Origin: Cryphonectria parasitica EP155
Taxonomy: Eukaryota > Ascomycota > Sordariomycetes > Diaporthales > Cryphonectriaceae
NCBI RefSeq assembly: GCF_011745365.1
Contig: NW_024468909.1
Span: 4,898,001-4,962,000 of the forward strand
DNA: 64,000 nucleotides
Direction: 5' to 3'
Part shown: piece after piece, positions 35,135 through 45,455 of the stretch
How positions within the stretch are numbered: the first letter of the stretch is position 1
How the letters are laid out: every line of letters begins with the position of its first letter
Made by a program: the position numbers and the translations under genes
Notes under the pieces: model-generated
Seen by the model: the letters and a program-made list of their open reading frames with translations, nothing else
What the model was told of the DNA's origin: nothing
Databases searched by the model: none

Positions 35135-38100
35135 TCACATGACGCTACACTCCAGCCCATACATAGCCCTCTCGACATCCCTCTTCACCTGATACCAGTC
35201 GGCTCTTCTCTCAGCAAACTCGTAGACCTCCTCGGCGCGGAAGATGCCGCCGAAGCGGTCCCCGTCTGCGATGATGGTGGCCATGTCTTTGGCGTGGCGC
35301 GGGTCGATGAGGTAGATCTGGCTGAGCTCGCGCAGGGCGCGGAAGTAGGCGAGCAGGTCCGGGTTCTTGAGGGTCTGGATGTACTCAAAATACAGCGTCA
35401 TGTCGGCGATGAGCTTGATGGCGCCGTCGGTCGAGATGCGCTGCCGCTTGATGTGCTTGCACACGGCCGTGAAGAGTCGCAGGCCGACCTCGCCGTTGAA
35501 CACCTCCAGCATCGTCTTCTCGGTGCTCCCGACTAGCATGCCCGTGTGCGAGGACACGAGATCCACGACGCGCCGCGCCGTCTGTGTGGGGCCCAGGTCG
35601 CCGACGTGCGCGGCGTGCTTCTGGCTGCCAAAGGACGCGAAGCTCTGTACGCTGGACCGCTTGTCCGGTGCGCCTAGGGCGTTGGCGCCCTCGGGGGCCA
35701 GGGGATTGTAGTCTGTCGGCAGCTGTGTCGTGGCGCAGATGTACTCGACCTCGTCCATCAAGACGTCGATGCCCTTGTTCAGCCCGGCTGCGACGCTCTC
35801 GTCCAGCATCTGTTCAAACTTCTTCTTGGCCAGGCCGGACTGGTCCAGGAAGTCGTTGCGGTCTGCAATCTTGGGCGCGGCAAGCTGCTGCTCGAAGAAG
35901 ACGTCGATCATCTGCGAGATCAGGTCGCCGACGTTGACGAGCTCGATGAAGGTGACCAGCGGGGCCACGCCGCTCTGGGCGCTGTGATCCGTCACCTCCC
36001 GGGCCTTATAGCCGGACAGATGGTCCACTGCCTTTTCAAAGCCCGGTTTGATGTGTCTGTTGCCCAAGATGCGGAGGAGGCTGACAAAGATCTGGGCGCA
36101 CTGGTCGCGGGCTTCGCCGCCAGACTGCCCGCCTAGGCTGATGAAGACGGCAGCGCGGCCGAGGCTGGTCTTGGCCAGGTGTGTGAGCTGGAGGGCGACC
36201 TCGATGCTGAAGAGGGTCTTGATGCCCTCCAGCCTCGAGGCCATGAGAGCGGCTTTGGCTGCGACTTCATCGGTCGGTGCCTTCTCCGGGAGCGGCGTGG
36301 GCTTTCGCTCTGGTGATCTCCCGGCAGCGGGCGTTCCTGGCCTCGCGTCTGGAGCCGCCAGCCCGTCTGTCGTCGGCGCTGGTGTAGACTTGGTCGACGC
36401 CGAGCTGAAAGGGGAGCTTAGCAGCTGCCCGGGAAGGGTCGGCAGCACGGTGACGGGCATCATGATGGCCTTTTTGAACGAGCTCATGAAGTCCTTCTTG
36501 TCTACCTGCCGGTTGAAATTTGACATGTAGAATGACTCCACCGTGGCGTCCTGCTCGGAAAGCTTCCTCTCCCAGTCGCCCACCTCCTCTTCCGCCTTGT
36601 TCTGGAAGAACTCGAGCTCGTCTTGGAGGTAGAGATCAAGATGAGGCTCGACCACCCGGTGGGACTGCTCTTTCGCCCTCTCCTCGTGCTCTTCCTTGGT
36701 GCAGCCGGGCACGTTCAGAGACCGGGAGAACTGTAGACACTGCTCGAAGATGCCCGATACCGCGCGCAGGTAGCACTCTATACTCCTGACCCGTGCCTCG
36801 TCGCAGATTGATGTCGTGTAGTCCATGATGACGTCCTCCCGGACCTTGTCGACGAACGCCCAGAAGACCTTTCCCGGCTTGGGGAAGACCTGGCCGATGA
36901 TCTCAGCCTGCTCGTTGACTTTCCTGGCTAGGGCCTCAAAGAACTGTCGCGACGGCTCCAGCGTGATCCCGTCGGCATCCGAGTGCCGCAGACAGTCAGA
37001 TGGGTTGGCGATGACGGTTCTGTCCGAGAAGATCGGATGCTTATGGACGAACAGGTCCTCGCCGGCCGCGCTGTTCAGCGTGTCCAGCACGTGCGCGTAC
37101 CGCTTCATCCGCCTTTCGACGTCCCAGACCTCGTAGCCCTGCTCAAACTCCCTGAGGACCGCGCTCTCGAAGATGTTGGTCATGCGCGTCAGCTTCTCCT
37201 CCCTCTGCCTCCAGCCGGCAGCCCAGTCACTTCTTGCAAAGACGTGCAGGTTGGCCAACATCCTCGCCTGGTTCTCCGGGTCGCGAAACACCTTGAACAC
37301 GGCGGGGTCGGCGTGGCTCTTGGCGCGCACGAGATCGAAGTAGAAGGGGCCCAGCGCCCCGTAGATCTTGCCGTACTCCTCTCTGGCGTGGCCACGCACG
37401 CTCCTCACGTTCTTGAGCACCTGCAGGAGGGCCTCTGAGTCCCGCAGCGGGTCCTTGGGGCTTGTCGGCGACATCTGTTGCTGCGAGAGCGCCGGACTCC
37501 CGCCCATGCTGAGCGTTTCGAACCCGTCCCGCAGCGCCGAAGCCCCGGACGCAGCTCTGTCCCTGGCCGCCGGTGGTGGGACAGCCTTGGCAGCCAAGCT
37601 GGCGCGCCTCCTACTTTCCTCCTCCCTCTCGGCATCGAAAAACACCGTCCCGCTCTGCCTCTTTGCTGCCGCTGGCGGGCCCGCCCCTGCTCCCGCCCCT
37701 CCTCCTCCTCCTCCTCCTACACCACCACCACCACCACCACCACCACCACCCGCGGCAGTAGAGGCGGCTCGTGCTCTTGCCTCGCTGTCGGCAGCCTCCT
37801 TGCGCCTCCTCATGGCGTCCTCGAACCTCTTCCGAGCCTCGGTCTCATTCCACAGACCCATGCCTTTCAGCCGGGCAACCCATCGCGTGTCATCGTAGAC
37901 CATCTCGCGCATACGTGAGGAGGTGCGGGCGAAGCGAAGAAGGTCGGAGACGGGGAGGTAGTCGAGGATCGTGACAAGGATCTCTGCAAGAAAAAGACGT
38001 AGCGTCTTTGTCAGCGGGCACGAGGTAGATGACCATCTTGAGGGTTCAAAGGGGAGGAGGAGCGATAGGGACAAGGAGACACCCAAGGCATACCAGCTGG

Positions 38101-38193
38101 TAGGGCGGCCTTGCTGTCAATCATCTCGGCCGCCCGGATGCTGTTGAGGATGCTATTGTTCTGAGGGCCCTGAGCCCTGCTGAACCGTGACAT
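35135..38193 (-). CDS. RCY1: F-box protein with Sec10-like exocyst domain, recyclin-1
   Basis: A 982-aa protein. Exon 1 is 38193-38094 (MSRFSRAQGPQNN), the intron 38093-37984 (110 bp), exon 2 37983-35135. Splicing restores ALPAEILVTILDYLPVSDLL, the F-box (about 31-70), followed by RFARTSSRMREMVYDDTRWV. A low-complexity linker contains a poly-Gly run encoded by (CCA)n on the plus strand (about 37720-37750). The remainder is the Sec10/recyclin helical region, for example VRGHAREEYGKIYGALGPFY, IFEQCLQFSRSLNVPGCTKE and YFEYIQTLKNPDLLAYFRAL. Yeast Rcy1 acts in endocytic recycling from early endosomes to the Golgi and forms a non-SCF complex with Skp1. A transposon lies 334 bp upstream of the start codon, in the expected promoter zone. 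Confidence 0.9.
37720..37750. repeat. (CCA/CAC)n trinucleotide repeat coding poly-Gly
   Basis: About ten repeats on the plus strand inside recyclin-1 exon 2, read as a glycine run on the sense strand. Likely length-variable. Confidence 0.85.
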
Positions 38194-38526
38194 CTTGGCA
38201 GCTTCCCTTGTGGCACGGGAGGGCCATTCATCGGGAGGTACTGTGTTGTTGATGGTGGACACAATGGGCAAGTAGAATTTTGCTTGTGTCGGTGTTGGTT
38301 CTGTTTGGTTGCTTGGCCTGAAGGGAGCTTTGAATTGTTGGTATGGCTTTGGTTTAAGCTGTGACTTGGGGGGTTTGGCTGGGGGGGGAGGGGCAAGTTC
38401 GTTAGTTGAGTGAGTAGTACGGGCGGAGCCTAGTTGTCATGTCAGGGGCCGGGTCCAGCTGTCTAGGCTGAGAGGGGCTCAGGCAGGGCGACCCCTGCAA
38501 GTGTTCAGACCATACAGAATGTACTA
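38194..38526. promoter_or_regulatory. Recyclin-1 upstream region, cut by transposon insertion
   Basis: 333 bp between the recyclin-1 start codon and the left end of the transposon. It ends in TA, the target-site duplication (38525-38526). The core promoter and leader should fit here; any more distal elements have been moved 2.7 kb away. Confidence 0.6.
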
Positions 38527-38620
38527 CCCGTGGGCCCTAGCCTAGCCACCTGGCCCACTACCTCCGTTCCTCCCGTAGTGGGTGCCGTAATTGGTTGCCG
38601 GCCAAAAAGGTGTCCATTTT
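38527..38620 (+). repeat. Left terminal inverted repeat (94 bp)
   Basis: GC-rich and matching the reverse complement of 41127-41220 at all positions except one (GCCGGCC here, GCCAGCC in the right copy). Confidence 0.95.
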
Positions 38621-38741
38621 GGAGGAATTTTTTTACTATGGGAATGCCACCAAAATCCGGTGCTTAAGCTATGACTGATAGTTGAATTGAAATATTGCAA
38701 TACCACGATGTTGCAAGTCAACAAAAACTTAGTATTTCTAT

Positions 38742-41073
38742 TCACAGATCTCGAGGAATAGGTAGTGAGGAACTTATATCCTCATCACTGTACCAGGCCT
38801 TAGCATTGTGCAACGCTATATGAAGATTCCTCGTAGCTTGCAACGAGGCTATATCTATATCTTGAAGAGGGTGCTCGAGGCCTTGCCCTAGATCAGATAT
38901 CTCTGCATCGCTTGAAACGGGTATAAAGTCCTCATCATCAATCTCAACCTTGTTAAGAATCTCGATATCATCAAGGATCTCAACATCGTCAAGCTGTTGT
39001 ATATCTGCAGATAATAGTTGCTGTGATAGCGTTTAATATTCCTCTTGAGTTGCCAGCTGAGCTTCAGAGCAATAGATTGTCAGCCAGTCTCTGAAGAGGA
39101 TTGGCTAGCCTTAATATCTCTGATGAGCTTCCTTCTATGCTGTTTGCTGCTCTTTTCGTATTGTTGCTTTTCTCTTTGCCTTGTCTTTTCTCGCCTTAGC
39201 TTCTTTACGCTTTCTGATACGAGCAATCCTCTGTATTTCAGCTTGACAATCTTTCTCCTCAACCTGGATATTCCAACGCTGTACATCGCGAACAGTAAGG
39301 CTGTCCCCCACCTCGCTATCTAGCCTAACCTGAGTCTTTGTAAGCTTATCCTGGTATTCCCTCAGCTTGCCCTAGTACTCTCTTCCATCATCTTCTAGCC
39401 TGCCTTTGAGAAGAACTGATTCTGTAGCTATTGAGCTTAATGTGCTTAAGCTCCTGCGAGTGCCTGAGGATAACAGCTCAGAGTAATGGTTCAGAAGCCT
39501 AGCAGCGGTGCGTAAGCCTTGTGCATCAGTCTCAGCTGAGAGAGAAGGAAGGAGATCAGGATGCTTAGGGCGCTTCGTCTTCTTTTGCTTATTAGTTAGA
39601 TCTGAAAGGACGAGGTGATGATCGATAGGCCAGAAGCCTGTCCTCTCGAAGCTGCTTATTATATGCATTGCTGTAAATGCATAGTTGATCATTAGCTAGA
39701 TAAGATTAGCAGTGAAAGAGAAAACAGAACAAGAGATATACTTATAAAGCTTGTAGTACAAAATTGTTTCTTGTAAAGCTAAGATTGCTACAACAAACGT
39801 TTTCCAAGAGAATTTGATGATACCTTGCCTTTAGCCACTGAAAAACACTCATATCCATTAGCTGTAACAGATGTATAGAGTAAGGAGATAAAAAGATCAT
39901 GATGATATTGAAGCAAAAGCAGTAATCCAGAATTTCAATGCTATAATGCTCTGAAAAGCTATCGAGAATTAGATAGCAATATATCCAATGATGTTGAGTA
40001 CGTTAGCCTAAAGCTATTGCCTCAGGATTTTGTTTCTAGCGCCAATTGAACTTTATAGTACTATCAATACCAAACTACTCCTTGAGCGTATATCCAAGCC
40101 TTTTCAGATCTGCATAATGGATATAGGAGTATTTGTTGAAGTGCTGAACCCAGTTGAGCATAATACGAGCATTTGAAAAGCCTATATCAGACTTAGCAAA
40201 GCATATATCTTTATCAAGACTATCTAATGCCCAGCTTGGATGCAGCTACTGCTTGAAGATACAGCATGCGGAAATAGCATTGCTAGTAGCGCTGCTACAG
40301 CTGATGAGAGTCATCAACTCTCTGTTATTGAAGTTATAAACCTTCCTCTTCATCTTCTGTTATATGGCAACGATGATGCATTGAATGCAACCAGATAGCA
40401 TGCTGATATGGTTGCCATACTCATCAGCATTCCAGATAGCTGAGGATATCAGCCTGTACAAGGCTATAGCAGCCTCATATTTGTTGAAAAAGCTCTTCAA
40501 ATTGGCTGTTGCAAGCTCGAAGCCTTAATAAACTGCTTCAACGAACTTTATATGATTTGGATCAAGCTTAGAATGCCTATTCAGCCATTGCTATACGAAA
40601 TGAGAATCAACTAGCTCTTTCTGATGCATTACATGCATAGAATTAGCAGCAGCAATAAGCATTGGTCTGAGCGAGGGAAAGTTGCTTGAATCAAGCTGCA
40701 TTACATATCTAACGAGAGCTTCATCTTCCCAGAGCTCGAGATAGTGTGGGTGGCCTGGAGGCTTCGATGTGAGAGCAGGCAAGCTGTTTCGCTATATCTC
40801 GAGGATATGCTTTGTAATGCTAGTTCTGCTGTATGGTATACGATCAGCAAAAGAGCGAAGAGAGGTTCTTGAGGGCTTGATAGGCTTGGGATCTTCTCGA
40901 GGGCGCCTTCCTTGGCGATGGCGCCCTCGACGCACTCGCCACGCCTCGAGGTTGGTTAGGAAAGCATCGTGAGCCTTGTCTTCTCAAGCCTGGATGGCTA
41001 GGAATCCGGCAGCAGCCTCTATGCACGTCTGAAAAGGGCCTGGAGGATCCTCAGGGCCAGGGATAGATGCCAT
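38742..41073 (-). pseudogene. RIP-degraded pogo/Fot1-like transposase
   Basis: Reading from ATG at 41073 to TGA at 38742 gives about 762 codons in one continuous frame, interrupted by about 15 in-frame stops (mostly TAG/TAA) and no detected frameshift, once a 46-nt intron with canonical ends is removed (GTATATC...CTGCTAAT...ATCTAG, near 39740-39695). Recognisable blocks are a CENP-B/Tc5-type helix-turn-helix (WEDEALVRYVMQLDSSNFPS), NADEYG for the first catalytic Asp, NREL...LISCSSAT, YLILDSFSEH in place of LILDGHGSH, and IHLLQLMDMSVF in place of THLLQPLDVGVF. The C-terminal part has ISSFERTGFWPID and a Lys/Arg-rich coiled coil, then an acidic end. The changes fit C-to-T or G-to-A mutation (for example Pro to Leu, Gly to Ser, Gln to stop). 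Non-functional. Confidence 0.9.
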
Positions 41074-41126
41074 CGCGATAGTTGTTGAGGAAAGGGAGGG
41101 TGTGTTGGTGAGGAAAAATTACGTTG

Positions 41127-41220
41127 AAAATGGACACCTTTTTGGCTGGCAACCAATTACGGCACCCACTACGGGAGGAACGGAGGTAGTGGGCCAGGTG
41201 GCTAGGCTAGGGCCCACGGG
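41127..41220 (-). repeat. Right terminal inverted repeat (94 bp)
   Basis: Inverted copy of the left end, ending CCCACGGG next to TA at 41221-41222. Confidence 0.95.
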
Positions 41221-41884
41221 TATGTAGATAGATTACATAGTGCTATGGTACATAACATAATTACTACTACCATAGTATATTGGGGTTACCATAGTAGAAC
41301 ACTGTGTGTAACTGGAGAACTCATATGAGGCATAATTCAAAGGAGCCCTGAAAGCAGAAGCTGGCACCCTATTCCTGTGAACAAATTCAATTCAGCCTGT
41401 CGCTGCTTATTCACCCACACATCCATCTATTGTCAGTCTTCATTTTGGTGGTCCACAATGTTCAGTGGCCTACATAAGACCATGTATTTCAAGAAAAAGA
41501 GAAGAATATATATATATATATATATAGGAAACAAAGGAGGTGGGGGGGGGGGGGAACAAGATGAATTAAAAAAAGCTGTTGAACATTGCTGTAATATCTC
41601 TTCTTGAATGCAGCCAGTCTGAACTCCGATAGCTAATCTGCTACTCAACCTTGCCACGCCATTTTCTTATCAACTTAACTCCATACTCATCATATATCGT
41701 GTGCCTTTACTCCCTCCTCCCTCTCTCTTTACGCCCAGCAATGCTTTAGTTGATGGCAACTGTAGTTGCAAGTAAGCCGAAACAATGGGGGTTATACAGA
41801 TATAAAAGGTACAATGAGTAGAGAAGGGGCCCAGAAAGCTAAAAGAATAGAAGCAATACGGTAAAGCACAACGCATGGCAAAGT
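41221..41884. other. Intergenic stretch with AT and G tracts
   Basis: About 660 bp between the transposon and the 3' end of the SCAP-like gene. It has an (AT)n run at about 41505-41526 and a 13-nt G run at 41542-41554. No gene. Confidence 0.6.
41505..41554. repeat. (AT)n microsatellite followed by G13
   Basis: About 11 AT units at 41505-41526, then after 15 bases a run of 13 G (41542-41554). Confidence 0.9.
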
Positions 41885-44800
41885 TTACATCCCTTCGCGG
41901 ACATGAGATGTGGCCGACATCGCCTGCGGCCTCGATGCTGGCGGCCGTCTCCGTCGACTCGTCATGATGTTTTCTGCCTGGAGTCCTTCGTCTCCCGTGC
42001 TGTCGAACCACTCGTGTCCCACCGTGATGACCTTGACTACATTGCCAAAGCCAACGGCCACGCTGCCGTGCCCGATCTTCACCATGGGACCGAGTTCCGA
42101 GATCATCAGCTCCGCTGTGCTTTCTGGGGCGAGGAGTGGCTTGGCCTCGATGTTTCCTTCCTGCTCCAGCCTCGCGATGACCCATATTTCCCAGGCCTCG
42201 TCAGGTTTCGGGCGCGTGGGTGTGGGGTCCATGCGTCCTCGGCGGCGGAGACCCGACTGTGCAAATGCTGGCAACCGTTCCCTGACAGGACTGCCCTGGG
42301 GTATTTCTTGTTTCCTTCTCACCCCAACAACGCATCCGTTTCGTAAAGGTGTCCATAACCCGGGATTCGGCACCCGCCTGGTGACCTGCCTCGTTTCGAG
42401 CCAGGTGCAGCTGGCTCGCGCCGGTGGGCCCACAGCGTTGGAAAAGTAGATGTTGTCGTACTTCTCGTCGGGGAGGTATGTCTGTAAGACGCAGTCACCA
42501 TCCTCCTCGCTGATATAGGCTAGGGTCATGGAGGACACCGTCCCTCTGCCCGCAGGCCCGGTCCTCTGGCCGCTGTATACGAATTTCAGGGAGCGCGGCT
42601 GCATCGGCTCGGTCGTGAATGTGTGCATGACTCTAGACGTTTGCAAGTCAACCAGATCAACACTCTGCGAGCGGACCACCATGTATGATAAGAAACCTTG
42701 GACTGGAATCAGATGCTGCGGCTGCTGGTCATCCTGGGCAGACAGCTTGACTTCTGAGGACACCCAAAAGCCGTTGTAAAGACTGACGCGATGTACACAG
42801 CCATGACGAGAAAGGCTGACGAGGGTTGAGCGTGACTCCGGTTGAGCTGCGGTGGCTTCGCACAGGCGACGGTCAGCAAGGGGGAAGACAGTAACACAGA
42901 GAGAGAGGGAGAGAGGCGGGATGAAAGAGAGGAAAGAATACTCACACTTCTCTGTAATGTGCAAAACACAAGCAAGGGGACTCTTGCATACACTATAACT
43001 GGATGTCTCACCCCCGTCGGGCCAGACCTCCATCAGAGTACCATCACGCCTGACAATGACGACCGAGCGTAGCTCGTTCTTTCTGGTGGAGCCGAAGAGG
43101 AACGCTTCTGGCTTCTGGCCGTACAGCTCCACGGCTGCCGACGGGCCCCACCTCTGCTCTGTGATGCTCCAGAGCAAGACTCGATAGGGCGAGAGCATCG
43201 CCAACCAACTTGACTCTTCATCGATAGCCATCGCCAAAATGGGGAACGGATCGTCCATAAGGGATCTTGGCTTGTCCAGGGCATAGCTTGCAAAGTCATA
43301 GCGCAGGTTCCATACTCGAATCTTGCGGTCGAGCCCTACGGAGATGACATGACTGTCAGGCGTGACGACAAGTTTCGCGATATCAAGTTCGTGACCATGC
43401 TCCAAGCTCCGTATCGAGATGAGGGGCTCGTCGTCGGGGTTGTCCTCCCCTCGGGCCTCCACCATCTCATCCCACAAGAGGTAGTTCATGAATAGCCTGA
43501 CCAAGGCAACCAGAACAAGAACTGTGACGATGAATGGAGTCTGTTGGTGGTGGATGAAGTCATACACGGCATCTGAAAACCACCGCGTCACTCCGGGTGG
43601 CCTTCGATCGGACCCTTTCAGAACGAAAATGACCGGATCAAAGACGCGAGCAACATAGTTGTGCGCGAGGGGCTTGATGACGTTGATGACCTCCTTTGCC
43701 GTCTCATGATCTTGTAATCGCAGCCATGACTTTGGACTCCTGGCCTGGTGTAGTCCAGCGTAAGGTGGAGCGGAGGACGCCTCCCCGTCGCCTGCCCTCC
43801 AGAGAAAGCGGATGAGCCGCATTGGGCTCCCTGCTATACTCCCGCTGTCGAAGAAGTGCCACTGTGCGATCAAGACAAACCCCAGCATCACAATCGTTCC
43901 AGCAATCCGAGTAGACAAGGCGATCCTGCCCCGTAGCATGGCATCCAGCAAGGACTGCCGGGAGGGATAGTCCGGGAATTGGCGATTGTTTCTGATCGAT
44001 GCTCTTTCTAATGCATCGTTCAGCTCGGTCCGGCGCACATCAACACTCAGGACAGACAGGAAGAAGGTGGACAGGTAGAAGAAGTCGAAGAAGATGGCGA
44101 TGCCCGCAAACGTGCAAAAAGCCGATACGCCTGACGCGGTCACCCTGGACAGGCCCCAGAGGATCAGCAGGTTCTGCGCGACACTGGCCAGGGCCACATG
44201 GCCCGTCTCACCAAAGGCATGACCAACCCGGCTACTGGTGCTATGATCGGACGATGTCAGGATGACAGCATTGATCAGCCTGAATATGTTCTCCAGGCTA
44301 AGAGCCATGAGGACCAAGGGGTACGCTGCTCTTGGAATCCGGGACAGATCAATGTCCAGCAGTGCACAGACTGTGAGGCTGGACAGGATTGCCATCACAA
44401 TTTGTGCCACGACAGTCACCATCAGCCCGAGCCGAGACTTCACAGCTCGGATCTTGGATAAACTGAGAAGGAAGTAGCAGGTGGTGAGAATATATGCCAG
44501 AGAGAGGAGGACCGTGTCCTGCTTCGAGATCGGGAGGAACTGGAATTCGTAGAGCTGGGAGCCCGTCGACACGCCACTGCTGGGAAACACGTCCCATCGG
44601 CTCGTCATGCGAGCGGCGTAATCCGCCGTCTTCCTCTCCCACTGCCTTCCTACCGGCGAGTCGCGCAGATGAAGCAAGGTGATGACGAGGGCGTCAGCAG
44701 CAACGAGCTGTCTGTCCTCAAACTTCTTGCCGCTGAAGACGATCGAATGCCTCAGCGTCACGTTCACAGATGTTGACTGAGTCTTCTTCTCGTTGACGGT

Positions 44801-45455
44801 GCTCAGGTGATCCTCGTCTCGCGCGATGGTATCGGCGTCGCAGTCCCAGTACTGCAGGGGGGAGTGGAAGAACCACGACTGATTAGTCAGGCCATTGATA
44901 ACATGGAACATGTCTCTCTCCTCGCGAGACAGGTCGGCATGGGGCTCCCGGATGCCAATGCGCTTGCTCGAACGCCGCGGATTGAAGCCGTTGGTGGGTC
45001 CCAGGATCTCATTCTGCATTTCTAGAGCACCAAGAAGCACATCACGGTCGAGGGCCTTCATGTAGCTCCCGTGAACCCAGATGGACCGCATAATGACATC
45101 AGGCTCGACGAGCTGCCGGTCGCCGAGCGGCTGAGCATCGGTCCAGACATGGAGCGGCAGGTTGGATGCAGCATTGGTAAAGTCTGTGGTATAGAGGAAA
45201 GGGCAAGGATAAATCAGAGTCCCGGCTACGGCGACTGAGATCAAGAGGGTCGTGAGGACGTGTCGGGCGGCATATCTACCATACCGAGTCAAGACATTTC
45301 GGAGAGGATGTGTCGTTGGTAGCACGGGAGCCTCGGTCGTCCTTTTCATGACCCAGGTCAATATACTTTGAATCTCGATTCCAATAACGGCTGCGGGAGA
45401 GAAGGCTGAAGGAGGAAGCTCACCCTCTGAACGGATAGAGTAGGTACCAAATCAT
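41885..45455 (-). CDS. SCP1: SREBP cleavage-activating protein (SCAP) homologue, sterol-sensing domain plus WD40
   Basis: A 1,129-aa membrane protein. Exon 1 is 45455-45424 (MIWYLLYPFRG), the intron 45423-45342, exon 2 45341-42946, the intron 42945-42847, exon 3 42846-41885. The join restores LYPFRGTTEAPVLPTTHPLR, the N-terminus expected for fungal SCAP. Then come a first membrane segment (LTTLLISVAVAGTLIYPCPF), a long lumenal loop with YTTDFTNAASNLPLHVW and EPDVIMRSIWVHGSYMKALD, and a sterol-sensing region of five or more helices (about 285-450: VLLSLAYILTTCYFLLSLSK ... LSLENIFRLINAVILTS ... FFDFFYLSTFFLSVLSVDVR). After another membrane helix, the C-terminal part has WD40-like repeats (ISIRSLEHGHELDIAKLVVT, VGLDRKIRVWNLRYD). 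In S. pombe Scp1 holds SREBP in the ER and releases it when sterol or oxygen is low. The last intron is 99 bp and stop-free, with a second in-phase AG nine bases earlier. Confidence 0.85.

Larger units (their letters stand above)
38527..41220 (-). mobile_element. Pogo/Fot1-like (Tc1-mariner superfamily) DNA transposon, inactivated
   Basis: A complete 2,694-bp element with 94-bp terminal inverted repeats (38527-38620 and 41127-41220) starting CCCGTGGGCCCTAGCCTAGC. It is flanked on both sides by TA (38525-38526 and 41221-41222), the target duplication of the Tc1-mariner/pogo superfamily. The repeats differ at one position by eye. The interior encodes one degenerate transposase on the minus strand. 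At 2.7 kb it is longer than Fot1 (about 1.9 kb) because of a long charged C-terminal extension and long untranslated ends. It cannot make its own transposase, but the ends look intact enough to be moved in trans. Confidence 0.92.
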
